Positions 31,862 through 41,829 are shown, counted from the first letter of the stretch. The stretch: DNA of 64,000 nt from AP-15 sp963789025 (GCA_963789025.1 CAWBIT010000006.1:1-64000); one strand, 5' to 3'. Notes: generated by a model not told the origin, from the letters alone. Numbers and translations: made by a program.

Positions 31862-34014
31862 TTGCGGATCTCCTCGGGGCTTCGCTTGACGATCAACGCG
31901 TCGACCACGGTCACACCCTCTCCTTGCGGATGGACGATGACCGGATTGAGGTCGATTTCCGCTATCTGATCGGCGTGATCGGCGGCGAAGCGCGACAATG
32001 TCGCGATCAGCTCGGCCAGCGCCGCACGGTCGGAAGGCGGCGCACCTCGAACCGCGCCGAGGAGCGCCGCTCCCTTTAGCTGGTCCAGCAGAGCTAAGGC
32101 TTGTTCTGTTCCGATCGGGACCGGCGCGAACGCGATGTCGCGCAACACCTCGACATGAATGCCGCCGAGACCGACGATCAGCATCGGGCCGAAAGTCGGG
32201 TCGCGGGTGATACCGAGGATCATCTCACGGCCTGGCGGCGCCATGGCCTGCACCAGAACGCCGTGGATCGCAGCACCCGGATGGGCTCTCTCAGCACCCG
32301 CCACTACCCGCTGATAAGCCGCGCGGATGGCGGCGTCGCCCGAGACGCCGAGCGCGACGGCGCCCGCCTCGGTCTTGTGGGTGATCTCGGGCGACTGCAC
32401 CTTTAGCGCGACGGCGCCGCCAATGCGAGCAGCCGCTGCCATCGCCTGGTCGGCGTTATTTACCAGCGCCTCGGACGGGCACGGAACGCCGTAACGGGCG
32501 AGCAACGCCTTGGCTTGGGCTTCGGTCAGCACCGAGCCGGCCGCGGCGAGTGCCCGGCCGACTTCCCCTTTCACATCACGCGGGGTCTCTAGTGCCGGCT
32601 TCGGCCGCCTTCGTCGCTGCTGGAACGCGGCGTAGTCGACCAGCGCACGGATCGCGCGGGCGCAGCTCGGCATCGAGGTGTAACACGGGATATCCGCTTC
32701 GGCGAACCGAGCCATCGCTCCCGGCGACGCGGTCGTGTAGGTCGACAGCAGGATCGGCTGCTCGGTCGCCGCCGTGATCGCAGCGAGCTCTTCGGCGCGC
32801 TTGGCGGCGGTCGCGTCGTTAGCGAGCGAGCCGATCAGCAGGATCGTGTCGATCCGCTTCAACTCGCGGACGATTTCGACGAGCCGCGCGTAGCCGACCT
32901 CGTGGATCGCCTGTGCGGTCCCGTCGACCGGGTTTTGCGCGGATGCATAGGAGGGGAGGAGGGCGAGGACGCGTTGCTGGATGTCGTCCTCCAGGACCGG
33001 GAGCTCGAGCCCGTGTGCCGAAAGGATGTCAGCCATCCACACCGCGCTGCCGCCGGACCCGGTGATGACCGCGACGCGGTTGCCGCGCGGCAGGCGGCAA
33101 AACGAGAAAGCCGCAGCGACATCGAGCATGTGGTCGAGATCCTCGCCGCGGATGATGCCGTGATGACGAAAGATTGTGTCGTCGATATCCCCGGCCTGCG
33201 CCAGCGCCCCGGTGTGCGACGCCGCGGCGCGCCGTCCGGCGGCCGAGCGGCCGACCTTGGCGATGATCAGTGGCTTGCCGGCAGCTGCGGCCCTCTCGGC
33301 AACCGTCCGGAACCGTTCCGGGCGGCGGATCCCCTCGAGATAGAGGAGGAAGATGTCGGCGCTGCCCTCGTCGAGCCACCAATCGACGTAGTCGTGGGCC
33401 TCCAGGACAGTCTGGTTGCCGGCGCTGACCTGATGCGTAAAATGAAGTTGCCTATCGCGGCCGCGGCTGAGAAACGAGAAGGTCAGCGCGCCGCTCTGGC
33501 AACTGACCGCAATCGGCCGCGCCTTGCTCGCCACCGGCAGCAGGCTCCGGCTGGGGTCGTGGAAGACCGGGCTGAACGTTGCAACGAGAGGTTTTAACGG
33601 GTTGACGATCCCCTCGGAATTGGGCCCGCAGACCACGATGCCATAACGTTCGGCAATCTTGCCCAGCTCGATATCGCGGGCGCGGGCGGCTTCGTTGCTC
33701 TCCTCTGCAAACCCCGAGCTGATCACGACCGCAGCTCGTATCCCGCGCCCACCGCATTGCTCCAGGGTCTCGACCACGTGTGCCGCCGGCACCAGGATGA
33801 CCGCGAGATCGACCGGCTTGGGCAGCGCCGGGACCGAAGGATAGGCGCGCAACCCGAGCACCTCGCTCTGGCTGCGGGTCACCGGAAAGACTTGGCCGTC
33901 ATAACCATGACCGATCAGCGCGTGCGTTAGCCGGCCGCGCAAGGTCTCGGTATCCGCCGAGGCGCCGACGATCGCGATGCTGTCTGGCGAGAGGAGGGGT
34001 TTCAGATCAGGCAT
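31858..34014 (-). CDS. NDP-forming acyl-CoA synthetase (acetate-CoA ligase family)
   Basis: Interconverts an acyl-CoA with the free acid while making ATP or GTP. The 718-residue single-chain form begins MPDLKPLLSPDSIAIVGAS (CoA-binding Rossmann domain), continues through succinyl-CoA-ligase-like domains (VAVITGSGGSAVWMADIL) and ends with an ATP-grasp domain (ALLARYGVPCPSEALV to EIDLNPVIVHP). The ATG at 34014 is preferred, since upstream codons read through a palindromic repeat. Confidence 0.87.
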   Translation of the reverse strand: MPDLKPLLSPDSIAIVGASADTETLRGRLTHALIGHGYDGQVFPVTRSQSEVLGLRAYPSVPALPKPVDLAVILVPAAHVVETLEQCGGRGIRAAVVISSGFAEESNEAARARDIELGKIAERYGIVVCGPNSEGIVNPLKPLVATFSPVFHDPSRSLLPVASKARPIAVSCQSGALTFSFLSRGRDRQLHFTHQVSAGNQTVLEAHDYVDWWLDEGSADIFLLYLEGIRRPERFRTVAERAAAAGKPLIIAKVGRSAAGRRAAASHTGALAQAGDIDDTIFRHHGIIRGEDLDHMLDVAAAFSFCRLPRGNRVAVITGSGGSAVWMADILSAHGLELPVLEDDIQQRVLALLPSYASAQNPVDGTAQAIHEVGYARLVEIVRELKRIDTILLIGSLANDATAAKRAEELAAITAATEQPILLSTYTTASPGAMARFAEADIPCYTSMPSCARAIRALVDYAAFQQRRRRPKPALETPRDVKGEVGRALAAAGSVLTEAQAKALLARYGVPCPSEALVNNADQAMAAAARIGGAVALKVQSPEITHKTEAGAVALGVSGDAAIRAAYQRVVAGAERAHPGAAIHGVLVQAMAPPGREMILGITRDPTFGPMLIVGLGGIHVEVLRDIAFAPVPIGTEQALALLDQLKGAALLGAVRGAPPSDRAALAELIATLSRFAADHADQIAEIDLNPVIVHPQGEGVTVVDALIVKRSPEEIRK

Positions 34015-34041
34015 TTGCCGGAAAACTCTTGCAATCATACA

Positions 34042-34162
34042 CCTCGCCCCGCTTGCGGGGAGAGGTCGGAAGCCGCGCATGCGCGGCTGCCGGGTGAGGG
34101 GCAAGCCGCGGTGCCTCGGCAAGTCCCCTCACCCCGACCCTCTCCCCGCAAGCGGGGCGAGG
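34042..34162. repeat. 121-bp palindromic repeat (MITE/REP-like)
   Basis: Arms of 28-29 bp (34042-34069 and 34134-34162, cctcgccccgcttgcgggga and its complement) are near-perfect inverted copies. An internal palindrome GCCGCGCATGCGCGGC sits at about 34072-34087. It lies between the acyl-CoA dehydrogenase and acyl-CoA synthetase genes and may attenuate the operon. Confidence 0.85.
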
Positions 34163-34179
34163 GGGGAGAATTCTTCGCA

Positions 34180-35340
34180 TCACCGCAGGCCGAGGCCGCG
34201 GGCGATGATGCCGCGCAAGACCTCGCGCGTGCCGCCTTGGATCGTCAATTTGGGCGCGATCAAGGTCGTGTAACGCAATGCCTCTTCGAACCGGTCGTCG
34301 TTGCTGTCCGGTTGCGAGTCGCCGGTTTGCGGCGCCAACAGGCGCATCTTGTCCGGGAGTGCCTGCTCGAAATTAGTGCCCAAATCCTTGACGACGGCGG
34401 CTTCGACCGCCGGGGTCTTACCGGCCTGCAGCATGCCGGCAACGGAGAGCGACATGCGGCGGAGAGTGGCTAGATGCGCCACCTCGCGCCCGATCCCCTC
34501 GGCAAGGCGCTCGCTCGGCTCCTCGCCGGCCAGCCGCACCAGCTCGACTAGAGCGGGAAATGTTTCGATCCACCGGTCGGGGCCGCTGCGCTCATAGGCG
34601 AGTTCGTCGGTGGCCTGCTTCCAGGCCATGTCGACCTCGCCGATCAGGTGCGAATCCGGCAGGAACGCGTCGTCGAAGACGACCTCGTTGAAATCGTGCG
34701 AACCGGTCAGGTTGATGATCGGGCGCGTCGTGATCCCCGGCGTCTTCATGTCCGCCAAAAACTGGGTTAGCCCGTGTCGCCGGTTCTCCTTGGTGGATGG
34801 CGAGGTGCGCAACAGCGCGATCATGTAGTCGGCCTGATGCGCGTTGCTCGTCCAGATCTTGCGGCCGTTGACCAGCCATCCGCCATCGGTCTTGGTCGCC
34901 CGGGTCGAAGCGGCGAACACATCCGATCCCGAATTCGGCTCGCTGAGGCCGATACAGAAACACAATTCGCCGCGCGCGATCTGGGGCAGGATTTTTTGCC
35001 GGATCTCCTCCTGGCCGTAGCGCAGGATCACCGGCCCGCTCTGCCGGTCGGCGGTCGAATGCGCGCGGGTCGGGGCTCGCGCCGCCAACATCTCCTCGGT
35101 GACGACATAGCGTTCGAGATGCGAGCGCTCGTGCCCGCCGTATTTCTTGGGCCAGGTCATGCCGATCCAGCCTTTGGCGCCCACCCTGTGGCTGAACTCG
35201 CGCGAGAACGACCCCTTCCCGCCGTATGGCGAAAACGTGCCGGCCTCAATCTGCTCGCGCAGAAAGCCGCGGACCTCCTGGCGCAATTCCTTGGCCTCGG
35301 GCGGCAGGTCGACCGGATCGAAGCGAAAGCTGAAACTCAT
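34180..35340 (-). CDS. Acyl-CoA dehydrogenase
   Basis: An FAD-dependent dehydrogenase of 386 residues. It shows the flavin/substrate motif CIGLSEPNSGSDVFAAST, GWLVNGRKIWTSNAHQADY and the C-terminal APKLTIQGGTREVLRGIIARGLGL. The ATG at 35338-35340 gives MSFSFRFDPVDLPPEAKEL. It starts seven bases after the next dehydrogenase gene ends, so the two probably form a heteromer or act in sequence. Confidence 0.92.
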   Translation of the reverse strand: MSFSFRFDPVDLPPEAKELRQEVRGFLREQIEAGTFSPYGGKGSFSREFSHRVGAKGWIGMTWPKKYGGHERSHLERYVVTEEMLAARAPTRAHSTADRQSGPVILRYGQEEIRQKILPQIARGELCFCIGLSEPNSGSDVFAASTRATKTDGGWLVNGRKIWTSNAHQADYMIALLRTSPSTKENRRHGLTQFLADMKTPGITTRPIINLTGSHDFNEVVFDDAFLPDSHLIGEVDMAWKQATDELAYERSGPDRWIETFPALVELVRLAGEEPSERLAEGIGREVAHLATLRRMSLSVAGMLQAGKTPAVEAAVVKDLGTNFEQALPDKMRLLAPQTGDSQPDSNDDRFEEALRYTTLIAPKLTIQGGTREVLRGIIARGLGLR

Positions 35341-35347
35341 CGGTGCC

Positions 35348-36400
35348 TCACGATGCTGCGGTGATGAAGGGCCAGAGCTCGTCGGCGCCGCGCTCCGCGA
35401 CCATCCGCCCGAGACGGGCGGCCCACACGGCCTCGTTGCCGAACTCCTCGCGCCAGGACCACAGCCGGCGCGTCGCGTGGTGCAGCGAGTGCTCATAGGT
35501 AAAGCCCATCGCGCCGTGGACCTGATGGGCGATCGCCGCACCGGTGCCGGCCGCCTCGCCGCCGCGCACCTTGGCGATCGCGATCTCGCCGATCGCAATT
35601 TCCGGGCGGGCACACGCCTCCGCGGCAGCGTCGGCGGCGGCGCTCGCCGCCGCGACCTCGCCGGCGAGCATCGCTAAATTGTGCTGGACCGCCTGGAACT
35701 TGGCGATCGGGCGCCCGAACTGCGAGCGGTCGAGCGCGTATTGGACGGATTGCTCGAGGACCTTTTCGAGCGCCCCGGCTATCTGTTGCAAGCGGACCGC
35801 CGCGCCGAAACAGACCAGCAAATCTTGATCGACCGCTCCCGGTCGCACAGCCTCGGGGATGGCGCCCTCGAATGACACATCGTCGCGCGGTTCGCCGGCG
35901 AGGCTCGTTGATTGGCTGATCGGCAGACCCGCGGCGGCGACCAACGCCACCACACTCTCGTTGCCGCGCCGCGCGAGAACGGCAATGTGACCGGCGTTGC
36001 GGGCAAACGGGACGCGGCGCGCCCGGCCGCTCAGCGCGCCATCCGCGGTGAGCGCGATCCGGCCATCAGCATGGATCGGGGCGATCGTCAGCGGCCCGCC
36101 CGGTACCGCGATCCCTGCCTTTGTCAGCAGCCAACCGGCCATCAATGTCTCGGCGAGCGGCACCGGCGCGGCAAACCGCCCGGCCGCGCGCAGCACCGCG
36201 AGACCGTCGGCCAGCGCCGCCCCGGCCCCGCCAAGCTCGTCCGGGACCCAGGTCAGGGTCAGCCCGGACTCCTCCAAGGCATCCCACAAGGCCTTCGGCC
36301 ACACGCCTTGCTCCGCCTGGTTGACGGTATTGGGCTCGCAAAGATCCTGGAAGATCCGGGTCGCGGTATCGACGATGATATTGTCGGTGTTGTCGGCCAT
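35348..36400 (-). CDS. Acyl-CoA dehydrogenase (divergent partner)
   Basis: A 350-residue protein of the acyl-CoA dehydrogenase fold with a shortened middle domain. The C-terminal ALDRSQFGRPIAKFQAVQHNLA and HQVHGAMGFTYEHSLHHATRR are characteristic. It lacks a clear copy of the SEPxxGSD flavin motif, like the partner subunits of heteromeric steroid- or terpenoid-type dehydrogenases. It is the first gene of the minus-strand operon. Substrate unknown. Confidence 0.85.
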   Translation of the reverse strand: MADNTDNIIVDTATRIFQDLCEPNTVNQAEQGVWPKALWDALEESGLTLTWVPDELGGAGAALADGLAVLRAAGRFAAPVPLAETLMAGWLLTKAGIAVPGGPLTIAPIHADGRIALTADGALSGRARRVPFARNAGHIAVLARRGNESVVALVAAAGLPISQSTSLAGEPRDDVSFEGAIPEAVRPGAVDQDLLVCFGAAVRLQQIAGALEKVLEQSVQYALDRSQFGRPIAKFQAVQHNLAMLAGEVAAASAAADAAAEACARPEIAIGEIAIAKVRGGEAAGTGAAIAHQVHGAMGFTYEHSLHHATRRLWSWREEFGNEAVWAARLGRMVAERGADELWPFITAAS

Positions 36401-36490
36401 CGCTCCGTTCCCGCCCTTGTCGTCCCGATGGTAGAGCAGCGCGTTGTTGACGGGAAGCCTGGCCTACTAGCCCCGGCTCGGTGCCGCCCC

Positions 36491-36820
36491 TTAATCGGCC
36501 GGCGAGGCCGGCCAAGCGGGCCGTAGCGACGGCTCCACGCCGTCGATCAGAAACACCCGACCCTGTGACGTCGAAAGGCGGACCTTCAATGCAGCCTGGT
36601 ATTCGTCGGAGCGATACCACCGGCGGGCGGTTTCGGCGTCCGGGAACTCGATAATCACGATCCGCTCCGGCATCGGCCCACCGTCGAACAGCTCGATCTT
36701 GCCGCCGCCGGCGACGATGCGTCCGCCAAAACGGGCAACCGTCGCCAGCGCAACCGGCACCTGGGCCCGGTAGGCGACCGGGTCGGTTATGTGAATTTCT
36801 CCGACGACGTAGGCGGGCAT
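36491..36820 (-). CDS. DUF1330 family protein
   Basis: A 109-residue dimeric alpha-beta barrel (ferredoxin-like) protein: MPAYVVGEIHITDPVAYRAQ, GGRIVAGGGKIELFDG and RIVIIEFPDAETARRWYRSDEY are the family's defining segments. Biochemical role unknown. Divergent from the cyclase gene. Confidence 0.85.
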   Translation of the reverse strand: MPAYVVGEIHITDPVAYRAQVPVALATVARFGGRIVAGGGKIELFDGGPMPERIVIIEFPDAETARRWYRSDEYQAALKVRLSTSQGRVFLIDGVEPSLRPAWPASPAD

Positions 36821-36941
36821 GCTACCCTCCGCATTTGGGGCATAGTCTGACGCAAACCGCCGCTTCGCCGCAACCGGCTATAACCATAAGAAGAGTTCGG
36901 GAATGGCCGAGTTCTTGGGTTAATCTGAGCGCGAAAACGAT

Positions 36942-38696
36942 ATGGCTGCCACCCGCCGTCTCGCCGCAATCCTCGCCGCCGATGTGGCGGGGTATTCGCG
37001 GCTGATGGGAGCGGACGAGGAGGGCACGCTCGAACGCCTCAAGGCGCTGCGCCGCGAGCTCGTCGATCCGCAGATCGCCGAGCACCACGGCCGTATCGTC
37101 AAGACCACCGGCGACGGCATGCTGGTGGAATTTGCCAGCGTCGTCGATGCCGTCCGCTGTGCGGTCGAGGTGCAGTGGGCGAGGGCCGAGTGGGACGCGG
37201 GCGTCGCCGAGGACAGCCGGATCGAATTGCGCAACGGCATCAACCTCGGCGATGTCATTGTCGAGCCCGACAACCTCTATGGCGACGGCGTCAACATCGC
37301 CGCACGGATCGAAGCCCTGGCCGATCCCGGCGGGGTGTTCGTCTCCAATACAGTCCACGACCACGTCCGCGACCGGCTGCCCTTTGTCTTCGAGGATCTA
37401 GGGGAACAGGAGGTCAAGAACATTGCCCGACCGGTGCGCGTCTACCGGGTTCGCGACGCCAGCAATGCCGGAAAGAGCCCGTGGGCGCCGGCGCCTCCTG
37501 TACTGCCGCTCCCCGACAAGCCCTCGATCGCGGTGCTACCGTTCCAGAATATGAGCGGCGATCCGGAGCAGGAATATTTCGCCGACGGCATCTTCGAGGA
37601 GATCATCACCGCGCTGTCGCGCATCCGCTGGCTCTTCGTCATCGCCCGCAATTCGAGTTTTTCCTACAAAGGCCAAGCCGTCGATGTGAAGCAGGTCGGC
37701 CGCGAGCTCGGCGTCCGCTATGTGCTGGAAGGCTCGGTGCGCAAAGCCGCCGGCCGGGTGCGCATCACCGGGCAGCTGATCGATGCGCTGAGCGGCGCGC
37801 ATCTCTGGGCCGACCGCTTCGACGGCTCGCTCGAAGACGTGTTCGAACTTCAGGACAAAATCGCGGTCAGCGTCGCCGGGGTGATCGAGCCGGCGTTGCA
37901 AGCGGCCGAGATGCGGCGCTCCGCCGCCCGGCCGACGACCGACCTCAGCGCCTACGATCTCTATCTGCGCGCGCTCGCAGCGGTCTTCCCAATAACGAAA
38001 GAGCGGACTCTCGAGGCTCTGGGATTGCTCGAGCAGGCGATCGCGATCGATCGACATTGCGCTCCTGCCCTTTCGTGGGCCGCGGTCTGCCACACGCGGC
38101 TGGTCATTGGCCCCTGGGCCGAAGAGCCGGAGACATCCCGCCGCAGGGGCATCGACCTCGCCCGGCAGGCGCTCCAGGTGGGGGAGAACGACCCGAGTAT
38201 CCTCGGCAGTGCCGCCTTTGTGCTGGGATATTTCGGCGAGGATATCGGTGCGATGATCGGGCTGGTCGACCGTGCGCTGGCGCTCAGCCCGAGCTTCGCC
38301 CAGGGCTGGAATTGGAGCGGCATCCTCAGGCTCTATGCAGGCCAACCCGATCTCGCGATCGAGCATGTCGAGACCTCGCTGCGCCTGAGCCCACGCGAGC
38401 GAATGGGTCTGCCGCTCGCGATGATGGGCCAAGCCTATTTCTTCAAACGTCAATTTGACGAAGCGGCGGCGAAGCTGCTCCTGGCCATTCAACACGATCC
38501 CGGCTATCCCACCTCATACCGCTTTCTCGCTGCGTGCTATGCCCATATGGAGCGGCTCGACGAAGCGCGCGCGATCGTGGCCCGGCTGCGCACTATTGCC
38601 CCTCTGGTCGTGCCGAACGAAATGCCGTGGCGCAATCCCGAGGACCGCGAGCTTCTCATGTCGGGCCTGCGCTTGGCAATCGGCGGGGATGAGTGA
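36942..38696 (+). CDS. Class III adenylate/guanylate cyclase with TolB-like and TPR domains
   Basis: A 584-residue signalling protein. Residues 1-175 form the cyclase homology domain, with metal-binding Asp in AAILAADVAGYSRLM and KTTGDGMLVEF and the transition-state region GDGVNIAARIEALADPGG. Residues 185-330 are a TolB N-terminal-like domain (PSIAVLPFQNMSGDPEQEYF), and the rest is TPR-like helices. This soluble architecture is common in rhizobia-like genomes. The ligand or partner is unknown. Confidence 0.9.
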   Translation: MAATRRLAAILAADVAGYSRLMGADEEGTLERLKALRRELVDPQIAEHHGRIVKTTGDGMLVEFASVVDAVRCAVEVQWARAEWDAGVAEDSRIELRNGINLGDVIVEPDNLYGDGVNIAARIEALADPGGVFVSNTVHDHVRDRLPFVFEDLGEQEVKNIARPVRVYRVRDASNAGKSPWAPAPPVLPLPDKPSIAVLPFQNMSGDPEQEYFADGIFEEIITALSRIRWLFVIARNSSFSYKGQAVDVKQVGRELGVRYVLEGSVRKAAGRVRITGQLIDALSGAHLWADRFDGSLEDVFELQDKIAVSVAGVIEPALQAAEMRRSAARPTTDLSAYDLYLRALAAVFPITKERTLEALGLLEQAIAIDRHCAPALSWAAVCHTRLVIGPWAEEPETSRRRGIDLARQALQVGENDPSILGSAAFVLGYFGEDIGAMIGLVDRALALSPSFAQGWNWSGILRLYAGQPDLAIEHVETSLRLSPRERMGLPLAMMGQAYFFKRQFDEAAAKLLLAIQHDPGYPTSYRFLAACYAHMERLDEARAIVARLRTIAPLVVPNEMPWRNPEDRELLMSGLRLAIGGDE

Positions 38697-38731
38697 CTGC
38701 ACAAGACCTTCGGCAAGATGGGGAAAACGAC

Positions 38732-39544
38732 ATGTTCATCGTCGATGCACAGGTTCACATCTGGGGCGCCAATACGCCGGAGCGACCGTGGCCGGCCGGG
38801 CGCAGTTTACCTCATCGGCCGCAGCCCTTCTCGAAAGACGACCTCTTGAAGGAAATGGATGCGGCCGGGGTGGCGCGGGTCGTGATCGTGCCGCCCTCCT
38901 GGGAGGGTGACCGCAACGAACTGCCGCTGGAAGCCGCGCGACTGCATCCCGACCGCTTCGCAGTGATGGGCCGGCCGCCGGCGGCGGCTCGCTCGCTGAG
39001 CGATTGGCGCGATCAGCCCGGCATGCTCGGGCTCAGGGTCACGTCGAACACGGCCGAGGCGCGGGCGTTGTTCGACGATCCGGCCGCTTGGGTGTGGAAC
39101 GAGGCGGAGCGCGCCGGGGTCCCGGTCATGGTCTCCCCGTCGGGCTTGCTGCCGCAAGTCGACCGCATCGTCGCGCATCACCCCGAACTCAAGCTCGTCA
39201 TCGATCATCTGGCGCTGTTGCGGGCGAAGGACAATGCCGCGTTCGACGATCTGCCAAAGCTGTTGCGCCTGGCGCGGCTGCCCAATGTCGCGGTCAAGGC
39301 CTCGGCATTGCCGGCCTATTCGAGCCACGATTATCCCTACTACAATTTGCACTCCTACCTGCGCCGCGTGTTCGACGCCTTTGGCCCGCGCCGAATGTTT
39401 TGGGGCACCGACTTGACCCGGCTGCCCTGCACCTACCGCCGGGCGATCACCCTGTTCACCGACGAATTGCCGTGGCTTTCGGCGGCAGATCAGGAGTGGG
39501 TCATGGGGCGCGCTGTTTGCGACTGGCTCGGCTGGCCAATCTGA
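38732..39544 (+). CDS. Amidohydrolase-2 family protein
   Basis: A metal-dependent TIM-barrel hydrolase of 270 residues beginning MFIVDAQVHIWG; the usual HxH appears as QVH here. It has LKLVIDHLAL and the late barrel segment RRMFWGTDLTRLPC with the catalytic Asp. The family includes lactone hydrolases and decarboxylases. The ATG at 38732 is preferred over a GTG at 38693 that overlaps the cyclase stop. Substrate unknown. Confidence 0.83.
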   Translation: MFIVDAQVHIWGANTPERPWPAGRSLPHRPQPFSKDDLLKEMDAAGVARVVIVPPSWEGDRNELPLEAARLHPDRFAVMGRPPAAARSLSDWRDQPGMLGLRVTSNTAEARALFDDPAAWVWNEAERAGVPVMVSPSGLLPQVDRIVAHHPELKLVIDHLALLRAKDNAAFDDLPKLLRLARLPNVAVKASALPAYSSHDYPYYNLHSYLRRVFDAFGPRRMFWGTDLTRLPCTYRRAITLFTDELPWLSAADQEWVMGRAVCDWLGWPI

Positions 39545-39555
39545 TCCGACGCGCG

Positions 39556-39756
39556 TCAGACGAAGGCTTTGATCACGAGCGACAAAGAGGCAGCGAGGTT
39601 AACGCCCACCATCCATTTGAGGACCGCGAGGTCCGTCTCGATCTTGGAGAACCGGCTTTCGTAGCCAGCGAGTTCTTCCGCCGCCGCACGCGCCTTATCG
39701 TCCGGCGCACCAGCGGCGATGAGCGCGTCATAGGCCTTCGAGAGCATTACGGCCAT
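39556..39756 (-). CDS. Small DUF1640-like coiled-coil/membrane protein
   Basis: A 66-residue protein: an N-terminal helix, a coiled-coil stretch (ELAGYESRFSKIETDLAVLKW) and a C-terminal membrane helix (MVGVNLAASLSLVIKAFV). Similar short proteins are common in alphaproteobacteria and sometimes called DUF1640/CCDC90-like. Function unknown. Confidence 0.6.
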   Translation of the reverse strand: MAVMLSKAYDALIAAGAPDDKARAAAEELAGYESRFSKIETDLAVLKWMVGVNLAASLSLVIKAFV

Positions 39757-39819
39757 TGTTGCAGCGCCTCTGTTTGGTAGATCGGGATTCGGCGCTCCAT
39801 TAGCAACTGCGCAGCTATT

Positions 39820-40971
39820 TTACGCGATCACCTTTTCCTGCCGAAGCTCCTGCAATTTGGCGCGGTCGTAGCCTAACAGCCGGGAGAGCACCTCGTCGGT
39901 GTGCTGGCCCGGGGTCGGCACCGGGCCGACGCGGCCGGGGGTCTTCGACATCTTGATCGTCGCGCCCGGGAGGTACATCTCGCCGGCGACCGGGTCTTCC
40001 ATCTTGACCAGCATCTCGCGCTCCCAGAGGTGCGGGTCGACCGCGACCTGCGGGATCGTCTTGACCGGAGCCACCGGGATCTCGGCGTCGAGCAGGGTCT
40101 TGACGATGTGGTCGACGGTGTTCTCGGCGCACCACGCCTCGACCGCCTTGCGCCGCGCGTCGCCGCGGCCGACCCGGCTCGTCCAACCCTCCGCCGCGGC
40201 CTCCTTGTCGCCGGTCGCGATCTGCATGAGGCGGGTCGCCATCGCGCTGCCGGAAGCGGAGATGACGACATGCCCGTCCTTCGCCTTGAAGGGCGGCCGG
40301 CCGGCTTCCCCGCCCTCCTCGCCGGTGGCGAGGTAATAGGAGGTCGGGATCTCGACCATCGTCAATGCCGAATCCATCAAACAGCAATCGACCAGCTGGC
40401 CTTCGCCGGTGCGGTCGCGATGGTGCAGCGCGGCTAATGTGCCGATTGTCGCGTGCAGCGAGGTGTAGCGGTCGACCAGCGAGGTTGCCGCGCCGAGCGG
40501 CGTCCCGACCGGCGCGCCGGTCAGCGACATCAGGCCGCTCATCGCCTGGCCAAGCGGGTCGAAGGCCGGGCGCTCGCGATAGGGGCCGTATTGGCCGAAC
40601 CCGGATACCGAAGTCAGGATGATGTCCGGCTTCAGCGCGCGCAATTGGTCATAGCCGAACCCCATCTGGGCCATCGTCCCCGGACGGAAGTTTTCGAGCA
40701 CGACATCCGCGGTCGGCACCAGCGCCGCAAAGACATCTTTGCCGCGCGGCGTGCGCATGTCGAGGCAAAGGCTTTTCTTGCCGCGATTATACACGGAGAA
40801 ATAAACGCTTTGGCCGCGCACCAGCGGCTCCGATCGCCGCGTCTCCTCGCCGCCCAATTTCTCGATCTTGATGACCTCGGCGCCGAGGTCGGAGAGGATC
40901 ATGCCGCCGCGCGGACCCGCCTGGTACCGGGCCAATTCGAGCACCCGCACGCCTTCCAGGGATCCGACCAT
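39820..40971 (-). CDS. CaiB/BaiF family CoA-transferase
   Basis: A class III CoA-transferase moving CoA between carboxylic acids. The 383-residue protein has the N-terminal LEGVRVLELARYQAGPRGGM and LGAEVIKIEK, VVLENFRPGTMAQMGF, and the catalytic Asp in GEGQLVDCCLMDSAL. Divergent from the enoyl-CoA hydratase at 41062, with which it may form a degradation pathway. Substrate unknown. Confidence 0.9.
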   Translation of the reverse strand: MVGSLEGVRVLELARYQAGPRGGMILSDLGAEVIKIEKLGGEETRRSEPLVRGQSVYFSVYNRGKKSLCLDMRTPRGKDVFAALVPTADVVLENFRPGTMAQMGFGYDQLRALKPDIILTSVSGFGQYGPYRERPAFDPLGQAMSGLMSLTGAPVGTPLGAATSLVDRYTSLHATIGTLAALHHRDRTGEGQLVDCCLMDSALTMVEIPTSYYLATGEEGGEAGRPPFKAKDGHVVISASGSAMATRLMQIATGDKEAAAEGWTSRVGRGDARRKAVEAWCAENTVDHIVKTLLDAEIPVAPVKTIPQVAVDPHLWEREMLVKMEDPVAGEMYLPGATIKMSKTPGRVGPVPTPGQHTDEVLSRLLGYDRAKLQELRQEKVIA

Positions 40972-41061
40972 CTCCTGCCTCCAAATCTGCGCAGCGGTTG
41001 AGTGAACACCGGCTCCCCGCTAGTGTCAAACGATCGACGAGCCGCGCAGGGAGGGCGAGCC

Positions 41062-41823
41062 ATGGCCTATGAATTTATTCTGACCGACCGTTTCGACGCT
41101 GTCGCCGTGATCACCCTCAACCGCCCGGATAAGCTCAACGCCCTGAGCTTTCCGCTGGTGCGCGAGCTCGACGAGGCCCTGACCCAATACGAAGCGGACG
41201 ACGACATCAAGGCCGTGATCCTGACCGGGGCGGGCGAAAGGGCGTTCTCTGCCGGTGCGGATATCCACGAGATGGCCGGGCTGAGCTCGGAGGAATTGGC
41301 CACCCGCGGGGAGGTGCGCGGCCGCGCTACTTGGCATATCGCCACCTTCGCCAAGCCGCTGATCGGCGCGATCAATGGGCTCGCCTATGGCGGGGCTGCG
41401 TTGCTGAGCTCGACCCTCGATCTGCGCGTCGGCTGCGAGCGTACGGCGTTTCGGTTTCTCGCAGCGAGCTACGGGCGGGTCAATTCCAGCTGGTCGTTAC
41501 CGCCGTTGGTCGGTTTGCCGAAAGCCAAGGAACTGCTTTATACGGGACGGATCGTCAATTCCGAGGAGGCGGAGCGCATCGGGCTTCTCAACCAGGTCGT
41601 CCCCGCTGGACGTCTGGTCGATACGTGCATCGAGATCGGCCAGATGATCGCCAAGAACGACGCGCGCATGGTGCAGGGCCTGAAGCGCCTGCTGCACGAG
41701 CAGATCGGGATGGGTTGGCGCGAGCGCTACGACAATGAAGAGGATGCGCGTGCCACCTGGCTCGCCGCCGGCCATCCGCGTGAAGGCTTCAAGGACTTCC
41801 TCGACCGCAAGGGATCAGCCTAA
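41062..41823 (+). CDS. Enoyl-CoA hydratase/isomerase family protein
   Basis: A 253-residue crotonase. Oxyanion-hole segments: RAFSAGADIHEMAG and INGLAYGGAALLSSTLDLRV; TGRIVNSEEAERIGLLNQVV is the usual C-terminal helix region. The ATG at 41062 follows GGGAGGGCGAGCC. It ends in a gap with an inverted repeat that probably terminates transcription. Confidence 0.9.
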   Translation: MAYEFILTDRFDAVAVITLNRPDKLNALSFPLVRELDEALTQYEADDDIKAVILTGAGERAFSAGADIHEMAGLSSEELATRGEVRGRATWHIATFAKPLIGAINGLAYGGAALLSSTLDLRVGCERTAFRFLAASYGRVNSSWSLPPLVGLPKAKELLYTGRIVNSEEAERIGLLNQVVPAGRLVDTCIEIGQMIAKNDARMVQGLKRLLHEQIGMGWRERYDNEEDARATWLAAGHPREGFKDFLDRKGSA

Positions 41824-41829
41824 AGAATG

